Assembly (NCBI GenBank): GCA_035498015.1
Contig: DATKAO010000097.1
Coordinates: forward strand, 1 to 48,686
Length of the DNA stretch: 48,686 nt
Direction of reading: 5' to 3'
From: Myxococcota bacterium
GTDB lineage: Bacteria; Myxococcota_A; UBA9160; SZUA-336
Shown: positions 33,553-42,027 of the stretch, one piece after another
How positions within the stretch are numbered: position 1 is the stretch's first letter
How the letters are laid out: each line of letters starts with the position of its first letter
Notes under the pieces: model-generated
Told to the model about the DNA's origin: nothing
Database searches by the model: none
Seen by the model: the letters and a program-made list of their open reading frames with translations, nothing else
Program-made: the position numbers and the translations under genes

Positions 33553-34470
33553 GTGACCCGTCTTCTGCTCCTGCTCGCGGCGCTCCTGGCCGCCTCGCCG
33601 GCGCGTGCCGATGCCGAGCGCGTGCGCGCAGCCCTGGCCTCCGTGCGCTTCGTGGCCTACACGCCGCGCGGCTTCGACCCGGGCGCGGATCGCCCGCCCG
33701 AGCCGGCCGCCCTGCGCGCCGACCTGGCGCTCCTGCGCGGGCGCTTCGACGGACTGGTCACTTACTCGTGCGCGAACGGCCTCGACCGGCTCGCCGGCCT
33801 GGCGCGCGAGGCGGGCTTCCGCGCGGTGGTGCTCGGCGTCTGGTCGCCCAGTGACTCGCGCGAGCTCGCGCGGGCCCTGGCCGCGGCCGACGCCGAGCGC
33901 GGCGTGGTGATCGCGCTGGCGCTGGGCAACGAGGGGCTGTTCTTCGGGCGCTACGACGCGGGCGCGCTGGCCGGCGCGTTCGCGCGGGCGCGCGCCGCAC
34001 GGCCGGACCTGGCGCTCGCCACGAGCGAGCCGTTCGCGGTGTATCTCGAGCCCGCACGCGCCCGCGCCCTGCCCCGGCAGGACTTCCTCTTGCCCAACAT
34101 CCACCCGACCGGCGAGCCGTGGTTCGCTGCGGCCCCGCCCGACGCTTCGGTCGAGCTCGTCGCGAACGTGGTGGCGGAGCTCGAGCGGCGCTTCGCGCTG
34201 CCCGTGCTGGTGAAGGAGACGGGGCTGCCGAGCGGGCCCGCCGCCGACGGCTTCAGCCCCGCGGCGCAAACGCGCTTCTGGGAGTCACTCGCCCGGCGCC
34301 TGCCGCCCACGCGCGCGCACGCGTTCGCCTGGTTCGAGGCCTTCGACGCGCCCTGGAAGCCCGCGCGCGCGCTCGACGCCGCGCCGGAGAAACGCGCGCG
34401 CGAGGCCTTCTGGGGCTTCTGGGACGCCGATGGCCAGCCCAAGCCGGCGCTCGCGGCGGTGCCGCGCTGA
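33553..34470 (+). CDS. Secreted glycoside hydrolase family 17-like protein
   Basis: A 305-residue exported protein (signal peptide about 1-19, ending SPARA). The TIM-barrel landmarks of GH17 exo-beta-1,3-glucanases are visible: Glu127 in LALGNEGLF as the acid/base, NIHPTGEPWF, and Glu222 in LVKETGLPSG as the nucleophile. The ending TRAHAFAWFEAFDAPWK carries the usual aromatic substrate wall. It probably cleaves or remodels beta-glucan in the periplasm or outside. GTG 33553 is preceded by TAGGAT at 6 bases, and no Shine-Dalgarno is seen. Confidence 0.8.
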   Translation: MTRLLLLLAALLAASPARADAERVRAALASVRFVAYTPRGFDPGADRPPEPAALRADLALLRGRFDGLVTYSCANGLDRLAGLAREAGFRAVVLGVWSPSDSRELARALAAADAERGVVIALALGNEGLFFGRYDAGALAGAFARARAARPDLALATSEPFAVYLEPARARALPRQDFLLPNIHPTGEPWFAAAPPDASVELVANVVAELERRFALPVLVKETGLPSGPAADGFSPAAQTRFWESLARRLPPTRAHAFAWFEAFDAPWKPARALDAAPEKRAREAFWGFWDADGQPKPALAAVPR

Positions 34471-34490
34471 GAATCGACGATCCCGCGCAC

Positions 34491-35273
34491 GTGGCCGCGC
34501 AGTACGCGAGCTCGGCGAACCTCGACGCGCGCGTGCGCATCTACGAGCTCTTCGACACGAACCCCGAGCCGTGGCACCGCTTCGTGTTCGCGTGTCTGCG
34601 GCTCGCTCCGGGCGAGCGCGTGCTCGAGGTGGGCTGCGGCACGGGCAGCGTGTGGAGCGCGAACGCCGAGCGCCTGCCGGCGGGCCTCTCGCTCGTGCTC
34701 AGCGACCTGTCGCCCGGCATGCTCGAGGCAGCGCGCCGCCGCCTCGCGCAGCTCTCGCCCGCGCCCGAGCTGCGCACCGCCGACGCCCAGTCACTGCCCT
34801 TCCCCGACGCGAGCTTCGACGTCGCGATCGCGAACCACATGCTCTACCACGTGCCGGACCGCGCGCGGGCGCTGGCCGAGCTGGCGCGCGTGCTGCGCCC
34901 CGGCGGGCGGCTGGTCGCCTCGACCTACCCCTGGACGCACCTGCTCGAGCTGCGCGAGCTCACGGCGCGCCTGGGCCTGCCCCACGCCATGCTGCCCGTC
35001 GGGCGCAGTGACTCCGAGTTCGACCTCGAGACCGCGCTGCTCGAGCTCGCCCGGGTGCTGCGCGTCGAGCGCGTCGAGCGGCGCGACAGCGCGCTCGCGG
35101 TCACCGACCCGGACGCGCTGGTCGCCTACCTGCGCTCCACGGCCCGCGCCGACGACCACGACTCGCTCGCGCGCATCCGCGCCCACGTCGCGCGCCAGAT
35201 CGAGCTGTGCGGCGCGTTCCGCATCCAGATCGCCGGCGCGGCGCTCACGGCTTCGAGGCCGCCAGCGCCGTGA
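34491..35273 (+). CDS. Class I SAM-dependent methyltransferase
   Basis: A methyltransferase of 260 residues from GTG 34491. Motif I is VLEVGCGTGSVW (about 43-54), the strand-2 acidic residue is in LVLSDLSPGM, and DVAIANHMLYHVPD and LRPGGRLVASTYP complete the Methyltransf_11 pattern. The substrate is unknown. Family-like sequence (RIDDP, then HVAAQYASSANLD) extends upstream of GTG 34491. A CTG at 34467 would include it and would overlap the previous stop as CTGA. CTG initiation is possible but unproven. The 3' end overlaps the convergent M20 peptidase by 29 bases. Confidence 0.8.
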   Translation: MAAQYASSANLDARVRIYELFDTNPEPWHRFVFACLRLAPGERVLEVGCGTGSVWSANAERLPAGLSLVLSDLSPGMLEAARRRLAQLSPAPELRTADAQSLPFPDASFDVAIANHMLYHVPDRARALAELARVLRPGGRLVASTYPWTHLLELRELTARLGLPHAMLPVGRSDSEFDLETALLELARVLRVERVERRDSALAVTDPDALVAYLRSTARADDHDSLARIRAHVARQIELCGAFRIQIAGAALTASRPPAP

Positions 35274-36642
35274 CCAGGCGGCTCAGGAACTCCTGGCCCT
35301 CGTAGAACTGCTTCACGCCCACGCGCTCGTCGCGGCCGTGCGCGCGCACGTCGTCGATGTCGACGAAGATCCCCGACAGCCCGTAGGCGGGGATCCCGGC
35401 CAGGCGGAAGTACTTCGAGTCGGTGGCGCCCGAGCTCATGGTCGGCACCACCGGCACGCCGGGAAACACTTGGGCCGCAACGCCCTCGACGGTCTTCAAC
35501 AGCTCGGGGTCGACGCTGGCGCGCGGCCCAGCGATCTCCTGCTCGTCGAGCGCCACGTCGATCTTCGGGTCGGCGAGCGCGCTCACGAGCTGCTTGCGGA
35601 CCTCTTCTGCCGAGTGACCCGGCAGGATGCGGCAGTTCACGTTCGCCAGCGCGCTCTGCGGCAGCGCGTTGCGCGCGTGACCGGCCTCGACCTGTGTGGC
35701 GACGCAGGTGGTGCGGATCAGCGCGTTGTAGCGCGGCTCGCGCGACAGGCGCTTGGCCGCCTGCGGGTCCTGGGCGTTCGCGGCCAGCGCGCGCATGGCG
35801 GCGCCGATCTCCTTGGGCTCGGTCGGCGCGGCGCGCTTCAGGAACTCGCGAGTCACTTCGTTCAGCTCGACCGGGAAGACCAGCTTCTGCAGCCGGCCGA
35901 GCCCCGCCGCCAGGCGGTAGATCGCGTTCTCCGGCGTGGGCAGCGAGCTGTGACCGCCCTTGTCGGTCACCTTGAGCGCGTAGTCCATGTAGGTCTTCTC
36001 GGACGACTGCATGGCCAGCACGAGATACTTGCCCTGGCGCAGCCAGCCGCCGCCGCCCTCGTTCAGCACGAGTGACCCGTCGACCAGCTCGCGGTGCTCG
36101 CGCAAGAGCCACTCGGCGCCGTTCTCGTTCCCGGCCTCCTCGTCGGCCGTGAGCGCGAGGATCACGTCGCGCCGCAGCGGCGTGTGGTCGGTCGCCAGCC
36201 GCAGGACGAGCGTGGTGAAGATCGCCGCCATGGCCTTGTCGTCGAGCGTGCCGCGGCCGTAGAAGTAGCCGTCCTGCTCGAGCAGCACGAACGGATCGAC
36301 CGACCAGTCCTCGCGCTTGGCCTCCACCACGTCGAGGTGCGCGAGCAGGACCAGCGGCTTCTCGGCCCCGCTGCCGTGCAGGCGCGCGACCAGGTTGCCC
36401 TTGGTCGGCGAGGGTCCGAGCCGGGCGATGTCGGACTCGGGGATGCCCGCAGCGCGCAGCCGGGCCGCCACGCGCTCGGCGGCGGCAGTCGTGCTGCCGG
36501 TCGAGTGCGTGGTGTTGGTCTCGACCAGCTCCTGGTAGACCTGCCGCACCAGCGCGCGGTCGGCTTCGGAGACGGCGGTCTGGGCGCGCGCGCCGCTGGC
36601 CAGCGCGAGCACCACGAGCACGAGAGCGAGTGGCTGGTTCAC
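35245..36642 (-). CDS. Secreted M20-family metallopeptidase
   Basis: A 465-residue exported di-zinc peptidase (signal peptide about 1-21, ending GARAQ). Metal and catalytic residues are visible: His102 and Asp104 in LLAHLDVV, the bridging Asp in GRGTLDDK (about 134), the base and ligand pair in TADEEAG (168-169), and a further ligand in SSGATDSKYF. The dimerisation lid domain lies between about 215 and 330. It resembles carboxypeptidase or aminoacylase-1-like enzymes that trim peptides or N-acyl amino acids. Start GTG 36642 has TAGACT 7 bases upstream and no Shine-Dalgarno. Confidence 0.88.
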   Translation of the reverse strand: MNQPLALVLVVLALASGARAQTAVSEADRALVRQVYQELVETNTTHSTGSTTAAAERVAARLRAAGIPESDIARLGPSPTKGNLVARLHGSGAEKPLVLLAHLDVVEAKREDWSVDPFVLLEQDGYFYGRGTLDDKAMAAIFTTLVLRLATDHTPLRRDVILALTADEEAGNENGAEWLLREHRELVDGSLVLNEGGGGWLRQGKYLVLAMQSSEKTYMDYALKVTDKGGHSSLPTPENAIYRLAAGLGRLQKLVFPVELNEVTREFLKRAAPTEPKEIGAAMRALAANAQDPQAAKRLSREPRYNALIRTTCVATQVEAGHARNALPQSALANVNCRILPGHSAEEVRKQLVSALADPKIDVALDEQEIAGPRASVDPELLKTVEGVAAQVFPGVPVVPTMSSGATDSKYFRLAGIPAYGLSGIFVDIDDVRAHGRDERVGVKQFYEGQEFLSRLVTALAASKP

Positions 36643-36649
36643 GGCCGCG

Positions 36650-36655
36650 AGTCTA
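36650..36655 (-). promoter_or_regulatory. -10 element of a probable leaderless promoter, overlapping a stop codon
   Basis: TAGACT on the minus strand ends 7 bases before GTG 36642. Its first three bases are the TAG stop of the upstream metallophosphoesterase gene. Confidence 0.42.
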
Positions 36656-37687
36656 CTCGGCCGCCGAGCCGAGTGTCTCGGAGGTGACCGCCCCCGACTC
36701 GGAGACCGTCCAGGCGGCCACCACCCGCGGCACGTCCACGGCCGAGACCGCGAACAGGCGCAGCCGCAGGTGCGCGCTCGCGCCGGCGCCCACCAGGTCG
36801 ACGCGCGCGAAGCCGGTCGAGGCGAGCTGGTAGAGCTCGCCGGGCAGTGTCTGGTGACTCGACTCGCTGCCGCCGCCGCCGCCCGACACGAGCTGGAAGG
36901 CCGGCTGCGGCGCCTCGCCGGCAGCGCCGCGCAGGTCGTGGATGTGACCCGCGAGCAGGAGCTGCGCGCGCACGCCCGCGGCCGCGAGCGCGCGCTGGAT
37001 CGGCACGTCGACCTCGCGCCCGTCGAGCGGGTGGTGCGCCACGAGCACGCGCCAGGGCCCGCGTGACTGCGCGAGCGCGCGCGTGAGCAGCGGCAGCGAC
37101 GCGGCGTTCGCGGTCCGGTGCAGGGCGGTGGAGTCGTAGAACACCAGGCTCACGCCTTGCGGCAGCTCGACCGTCTCGACCGGCAGCCCGAGCAGCTTCC
37201 AGTTCGACACGTACAGCGGCACGCGCTCGCGCTCGAGCGCGATCGACTCCGCGCTGGTGTCGTGATTGCCGAGCACCGCCCACAGCGGCAGCGGGTGGCG
37301 CCGCGCTTCCGGCTCGAGACACGCTTCGCCCAGCGTGGCGGCGCCACGCGCGGTCAGGGCCACGAAGTGACAATACGGGCCGACCAGGTTCGCGCGCAGC
37401 CGCATCTCGACCTCGCTCGCTTCCAGGCCGTGCGGGTAGAAGTTGTCGCCCACGAAGATCAGCGCGTCCGCGGGCGCGCGGCGGTCCTCGGCGGCGAGCG
37501 CCTCGGCGACACGCAATTGTTTCGCGGGTGTCTGGCCTTCCTTCGGCCGGCGGCCCCAATCGCCGAGCGCGAGCAGCGAGAGCCGCACCTCCGCGCCGCG
37601 GGCCTCGTAGCGCGGCTCCGGCGGGCGCGCGCAGCCGATTGCCAGCGCGAGAAGCGTCGCTACCAGGACGATTTGCCTGTGCATCAT
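36653..37687 (-). CDS. Calcineurin-like metallophosphoesterase, predicted lipoprotein
   Basis: A 344-residue exported protein. The N-terminus (MMHRQIVLVATLLALAIGC) is a signal with a likely lipidated Cys. The metallophosphoesterase signature is complete: Asp in LALGDWGR, GDN in FVGDNFYPHG, GNHD in VLGNHDTS, the His in VAHHPLDG, and GHIHD. The order and spacing resemble purple acid phosphatase (ACP5-like) enzymes that cleave phosphomonoesters in the periplasm. ATG 37687 was chosen because the signal starts there; a start further up would add an unlikely hydrophilic stretch. TACGGT lies 13 bases before it. Confidence 0.85.
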   Translation of the reverse strand: MMHRQIVLVATLLALAIGCARPPEPRYEARGAEVRLSLLALGDWGRRPKEGQTPAKQLRVAEALAAEDRRAPADALIFVGDNFYPHGLEASEVEMRLRANLVGPYCHFVALTARGAATLGEACLEPEARRHPLPLWAVLGNHDTSAESIALERERVPLYVSNWKLLGLPVETVELPQGVSLVFYDSTALHRTANAASLPLLTRALAQSRGPWRVLVAHHPLDGREVDVPIQRALAAAGVRAQLLLAGHIHDLRGAAGEAPQPAFQLVSGGGGGSESSHQTLPGELYQLASTGFARVDLVGAGASAHLRLRLFAVSAVDVPRVVAAWTVSESGAVTSETLGSAAE

Positions 37688-37843
37688 GGGCAAGTGCGCA
37701 CCGTAACAAGCGGGCGCGCCCGCCACACCCCCGGAAGCGAGGTTTCCGATAAGTCAGGGCGCGTTTCCCCGGTCGTGAGCAACGCCTAATACGAAACGTC
37801 CCGCCGGAACGGGGGTTTCTCAAGACGACATGAAAAATGCGGC

Positions 37844-37849
37844 TACAAT
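37844..37849 (+). promoter_or_regulatory. -10 element of the mlaA promoter
   Basis: TACAAT (five of six matches) lies 31 bases before GTG 37881. The leader contains GGAGGGG at 37865-37871, 9 bases before that GTG. It fixes the start, since the upstream ATG 37830 would precede the transcription start. The rest of the 193-base gap (37688-37880) holds only short imperfect hairpins. Confidence 0.5.
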
Positions 37850-37880
37850 CCCGCGCGCTGCTCTGGAGGGGTTTCGCGAG

Positions 37881-38825
37881 GTGGCAGTGGAGACACGCGT
37901 GAGCGTCGCTCGAAAGCTCGTGGCCCTGTCGGCGCTCGGTCTCGCGGCGTTCGGCGCCGCCCCGCGCCCTGCGTCCGCCGAAACGACCGATCCCGTGACT
38001 CCCGCGGCGCATGCGCCCGCCCCTTCGGCCGAGCCCGCGCCGCCCGCGCCCGCGGGCGACGACGCGCTCTTCGACGCGCTCGACGCCGCCGAGACCAGCT
38101 CCTACTGGGACCCGCTCGAGCCCGGCAACCGCGTGGTGTTCGACTTCAACGAGCTCGCGGACAAGTACGCGATCAAGCCCGTGTCCGACGCCTACTCCCT
38201 CGTCATGCCCGACCCCGCCGAGCGCGCGGTGCGGCGCATGTTCCGCAACCTGTCCGAGCCGATCTCGTTCGCGAATCACTTCCTGCAGTTCCATCCGCAG
38301 GAGGCGGGACAGACCTTCGTGCGCTTCTGTCTCAACTCGAGCGTCGGCCTGGCGGGCGCCTTCGACGTGGCGAACTCACTCGGCATCCCCCCGCACCCGA
38401 CCGACTTCGGCGCCACGCTGCACCGCTTCGGCTCGCCCGCGGGGCCGTACATCGTGGTGCCGCTGTTCGGCCCCACGACCGCGCGCGACGGCTTCGGCGG
38501 GATCGTCGACTCGAGCGTGATGCCGCAGAACTACCTGCTGTCGACCACGCTCCAGCTCTTCCTGCAGACCGGCAACGGAATCACTGCGCGCGCCGAGGCC
38601 GGCCAGGCGCTCGACGCGTTGCGCGACGGCTCCGTGGACTTCTACGCTGCGCTGCGCTCGGCCTACTACTTCAACCGTGAGTCCGAGTTGCGCGGCGGCG
38701 CGCCCGGGCCCTCGGACACTTTGCGCTCGAGCGCCGCGACCAGCGCATCGAACCCGTCGCGCTCCAGCACCGAGGTGTACTCGGCCCTGCGGAGCGCCAA
38801 CTCCGACACCGTGCCGCTCAAGTAG
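37881..38825 (+). CDS. mlaA: MlaA (VacJ) family outer-membrane lipid-asymmetry protein
   Basis: A 314-residue exported protein that, with MlaC and the MlaBDEF complex, removes phospholipids from the outer leaflet of the outer membrane. VacJ marks are YWDPLEPGNRVVFDFNELADKY near residues 73-94, then FRNLSEPISFANHFLQ, GIPPHPTDFGATLHRFG and GPYIVVPLFGPTTARDGFG. The signal peptide ends at RPASA without a lipobox Cys, unlike classical VacJ. The conserved domain ends near AYYFNRESEL; the last about 50 residues are antisense to the convergent mlaC and Ser-rich, so they may be read-through. GTG 37881 is set by a Shine-Dalgarno and promoter. Confidence 0.88.
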   Translation: MAVETRVSVARKLVALSALGLAAFGAAPRPASAETTDPVTPAAHAPAPSAEPAPPAPAGDDALFDALDAAETSSYWDPLEPGNRVVFDFNELADKYAIKPVSDAYSLVMPDPAERAVRRMFRNLSEPISFANHFLQFHPQEAGQTFVRFCLNSSVGLAGAFDVANSLGIPPHPTDFGATLHRFGSPAGPYIVVPLFGPTTARDGFGGIVDSSVMPQNYLLSTTLQLFLQTGNGITARAEAGQALDALRDGSVDFYAALRSAYYFNRESELRGGAPGPSDTLRSSAATSASNPSRSSTEVYSALRSANSDTVPLK

Positions 38826-39346
38826 ACGTCGATCACGCGGAAGCCCGCGGGCGTCGAGCGCAACCGGTAGTCCAGGTGGACGTCCTCGTCCGAAGCATGC
38901 AGCACGCTGCGAACGATCACGGTTCCCGCGACCGAGGGCTCCTCGCCCAGGGTCTCGAAGCGTTCGTTGTCGTAGCCGTCGAAGCGCGTGGCGTAGGTGC
39001 GCAGCGTCATCGCGCGAAATACGGCGATGAAGCGCTCGTGCTGGGCGTCGTCCAACTTGGCCCAGCCGGTCGCGAGCGAGCGCTGGGCCATCGCAGGGAA
39101 GTCATAGGTGGCATCCAACGCGGGCGCGAGCTTCACCTTGCGCCCCTCGAGCCCGAGCGTCTTCGCGTTCTTCATCACGTCCAGGAGGACGGCGTGGAAG
39201 TGATCGATCACGGGCGCGGCGTCCGCCGGCGCAAGGGCCGTGGCATCCTGCTGTGCGGACGCGCGGAGCGCGCCGAGCCCCCCGACCACGAGTGCGACCA
39301 ACGCTGCAGCGAGCGCCGTGCGGCACCCGACCCGGGAATGATGCAT
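38666..39346 (-). CDS. MlaC/HpnM (Ttg2D-like) periplasmic lipid-binding protein
   Basis: A 226-residue exported protein (signal peptide about 1-31, ending ASAQQ) of the Tol-tol-Ttg2/MlaC family, which shuttles lipids across the periplasm. Conserved parts are DATYDFPAMAQRSLATGWAKL, AFRAMTLRTYATRFDGY, VDYRL-like strands (VHLDYRLRSTPAGFRVIDVYL) and the C-terminal YTSVLERDGFDALVAAL. In hopanoid producers this family is called HpnM and pairs with HpnN, whose gene starts 38 bases away in the opposite direction. The 3' end overlaps mlaA by 160 bases. ATG 39346 has TATCCT 10 bases upstream. Confidence 0.82.
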   Translation of the reverse strand: MHHSRVGCRTALAAALVALVVGGLGALRASAQQDATALAPADAAPVIDHFHAVLLDVMKNAKTLGLEGRKVKLAPALDATYDFPAMAQRSLATGWAKLDDAQHERFIAVFRAMTLRTYATRFDGYDNERFETLGEEPSVAGTVIVRSVLHASDEDVHLDYRLRSTPAGFRVIDVYLSGTVSELALRRAEYTSVLERDGFDALVAALERKVSEGPGAPPRNSDSRLK

Positions 39347-39356
39347 GGTTCGGCGG

Positions 39357-39362
39357 AGGATA
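39357..39362 (-). promoter_or_regulatory. Possible -10 element of the hpnM/mlaC gene
   Basis: TATCCT on the minus strand lies 10 bases before ATG 39346, within the 38-base divergent gap with hpnN. It would give a leader of about 4 bases. Confidence 0.3.
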
Positions 39363-39384
39363 ACCGATCGCGCGCGGGGGCAGC

Positions 39385-42027
39385 ATGGACGAGTTGATCG
39401 GCCGCGCGGTCGCGAAGTGGGTCGACTGGATCCGGCGTCACCCGATCGGCACGCTGGTCGCGACGGCGCTCGTGACCGCGCTGCTCGGGCTCTACACGTA
39501 CCGCAATCTCGGCATCAACATGGATGTCGCGGCGATGCTCTCGCCCGACCTCCCGCACCAGAAGACCTGGCGCGACATCACCAAGGCCTTCCCCGAGTCC
39601 AACGATCCCCTCCTGGTCGTGGTCGACGCCGCGACCCCCGAGCGCGCGCGCGAGGCGGCGCTCGCGCTGCGTGACCGGCTGGCGAAGGAGACCAAGCTCT
39701 TCGGCTCGGTCGACGTGCCCGGCGAGGGCCCGTTCTTCGAGAAGAACGGCCTGCTGTATCTCAGCACCGACGAGCTCGCGAAGCTCTCCGATCACCTGGC
39801 CGAGGTGCAGCCGTATCTCGCCGAGCTGCGCCGTGACTCGAGCCTGCGCGGGCTGTTCGCGCTCTTGCAGCGCGCGGCCGACTCGCTGCGCACCGGCGAC
39901 GCCACGGTGGTGGAGCTCGCGCCGGTGTTCGACCGGCTGTCGCGCGCGGTCGACGCCGAGCGCACGGGCCGCTCCGAGCCGGTGTCGTGGCGCGAGGTGC
40001 TGCTCGGCCAGTCACTGCCCGAGACGCCGCGCCGCGTGCTGGTGGTGCAGCCGATCGTCGACTTCGGCGCGCTGATCCCCGCCGAGGAGTCGATCGCGCG
40101 CATCCACGAGCTCGCCCAGGAGGTCGGGCTCGACGGCGATAGCGGCGTGCGCGTGCGAGTCACCGGCGAGCTCGCGCTGTCGTCCGAGGAGCTGGAGACG
40201 GTCACCACCGGCACCGCGCTCTCGGGCATCCTGTCGTTCATCGCGGTCACGGGCATCCTGTTCTTCGGGCTGCGCAGCTGGAAGCTCATGGCCGCGACCT
40301 CGCTCACGCTGACGATCGGCCTGGTGTGGACCTTCGCCTTCGCCACGCTCGCCGTCGGCTCGCTCAACATGGTGTCGGTGGCGTTCGCGGTGCTGTTCAT
40401 CGGCCTGGGCGACGACTTCGGCGTGCACTTCTGCCTGCGCTGGCAGGACCTCTACTCGAAGGGCCGTGACTCCGCGGCCGCGCTGCGCGAGACCGCGCAG
40501 GACGTCGGTCTGTCGCTCCTGCTCGCGGCCATCACCGTGGCGATCGGCTTTCTCGCCTTCGCGCCCACCGACTACGTGGGCGTGGCCGAGCTGGGCGTGA
40601 TCTCGGCGGGCGGCATCATCATCTCGGTGATCGCGAGCCTCACCGTCCTGCCTGCGCTGATCACGCTGACCAAGCCCCCGCTGCCCAAGCCGCGCGTGCC
40701 GCGGCCGCCCAGCGCCTGGATGTCGCGGCTCGTCTCGTTCCCGGTGCGGCGCGCGGGCTGGGTGCGCATGGGCGCGCTCGGGCTCGCGATCGCCTGCGTG
40801 CCGTTCCTGATGCACGTGCGCTTCGACTACAACCCGCTGCGGCTGCGCGTGCAGACGGCGGACTCGGTGACTGCCTTCAACGACCTGCTGTCGACCGACG
40901 GTCTCTCGCCCTGGAGCGTTACCGTGCTCGCCAAGGACCGCGCCGCGGCCGATGCCGTGGCCGAGCGGCTGAAGAACCTGGACACGGTCGACCACACGCT
41001 GACTCTCTCGGACTACATCCCGGCCGACCAGGAGCAGAAGCTCGCGATCCTGGAGGACGTGGCGCTGATGATGGCGCCGCCGCCGCCCGCGGAACGCGTG
41101 CCGCGCCCGCCCACGAGCGACGACGAGATCGCCGCGCTCGAGAGCTTCCTGGCGAAGACCGACGCCATGCCCGAGTCACTCGATCCCAAGACGCGCACGG
41201 CGCTGGACAAGCTGCGCGCGGCGGTGAGTGGCTTGGTGGCGAAGCTCGCGGGCGAAGACGAGGCGGCGCGCGCGGCTTCGCTCGCCCGGCTCGAGAAGAG
41301 CGTGGTCGGCAGCCTGCCCGACCAGATGAAGCGCATCGACACCGCGCTCCAAGCGCAGCCGATCGGCGCGAGTGACCTGCCGCACGACCTGGTGCGCGAC
41401 ACGGTCGCGCCCGACGGACGCGTGCGCGTCGACGCGTACCCCAAGCACGACCTCGGCCGCGACGACCGCGAGCTGCAGCGCTTCGCCGACAGCGCCACGG
41501 CGGCACTGCCCGAGGCGACGGGCATCGCCGTCACGACCGTCGAGTCGGCGCGGGTGGTCGTGAAGTCGTTCCGCGAGGCGCTGTTCGGCGCCGCGCTCGC
41601 GATCACGGTGCTCCTGCTCGCGCTGTGGCGCCGGGTGGGCGACACGCTGATCGCGCTGGCGCCCTTGCTCTTGTCGGCGTGCGTGCTCGCGGCGATCGGA
41701 GTCATCTTCGACCTGCCGTTCAACTTCGCGAACGTGCTGGTGCTGCCGGCCCTGCTCGGCATCGGCATCGACAGCGGCATCCACCTGGTCCACCGCTGGC
41801 GTCACATGGCCGGTGAGTCGGACCCGCTGCTCGAGACCAGCACCGCGCGCGGCGTGGTGCAGAGCACGCTGACCACGATCGCGAGCTTCGGCACGCTCGC
41901 GATCTCGCCGCACCCCGGCATGGCGAGCCTCGGCATCCTGCTCACCCTGGGCCTCAGCCTGATCCTGGTCGCCAACCTGATCCTGATCCCGGCGCTGGTC
42001 GCGAACCGCAAGCTCGACGCGAAGTGA
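39385..42027 (+). CDS. hpnN: HpnN-type hopanoid-associated RND transporter
   Basis: An 880-residue inner-membrane RND protein with two repeats: spans at about 20-40, 275-425 and a second set at about 450-470 and 730-875. HpnN shuttles hopanoids to the outer membrane. Recognisable HpnN features are NMDVAAMLSPDLPHQKTWRD, then DPLLVVVDAATPERAREAA, the FFEKNGLLYLSTDELAKL stretch, and VLFIGLGDDFGVHFCLRW in the first helix bundle; the second bundle has GIGIDSGIHLVHRW. ATG 39385 follows GGGGG. It lies back to back with an HpnM-like gene, and its stop overlaps the next gene as GTGA. No squalene-hopene cyclase gene is in the window. Confidence 0.88.
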   Translation: MDELIGRAVAKWVDWIRRHPIGTLVATALVTALLGLYTYRNLGINMDVAAMLSPDLPHQKTWRDITKAFPESNDPLLVVVDAATPERAREAALALRDRLAKETKLFGSVDVPGEGPFFEKNGLLYLSTDELAKLSDHLAEVQPYLAELRRDSSLRGLFALLQRAADSLRTGDATVVELAPVFDRLSRAVDAERTGRSEPVSWREVLLGQSLPETPRRVLVVQPIVDFGALIPAEESIARIHELAQEVGLDGDSGVRVRVTGELALSSEELETVTTGTALSGILSFIAVTGILFFGLRSWKLMAATSLTLTIGLVWTFAFATLAVGSLNMVSVAFAVLFIGLGDDFGVHFCLRWQDLYSKGRDSAAALRETAQDVGLSLLLAAITVAIGFLAFAPTDYVGVAELGVISAGGIIISVIASLTVLPALITLTKPPLPKPRVPRPPSAWMSRLVSFPVRRAGWVRMGALGLAIACVPFLMHVRFDYNPLRLRVQTADSVTAFNDLLSTDGLSPWSVTVLAKDRAAADAVAERLKNLDTVDHTLTLSDYIPADQEQKLAILEDVALMMAPPPPAERVPRPPTSDDEIAALESFLAKTDAMPESLDPKTRTALDKLRAAVSGLVAKLAGEDEAARAASLARLEKSVVGSLPDQMKRIDTALQAQPIGASDLPHDLVRDTVAPDGRVRVDAYPKHDLGRDDRELQRFADSATAALPEATGIAVTTVESARVVVKSFREALFGAALAITVLLLALWRRVGDTLIALAPLLLSACVLAAIGVIFDLPFNFANVLVLPALLGIGIDSGIHLVHRWRHMAGESDPLLETSTARGVVQSTLTTIASFGTLAISPHPGMASLGILLTLGLSLILVANLILIPALVANRKLDAK

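Noticed and set aside
37727-37880. Upstream start of mlaA at ATG 37830
   Set aside because: The TACAAT -10 at 37844 lies after it, and GGAGGGG is correctly placed for GTG 37881, which also gives a normal signal peptide.
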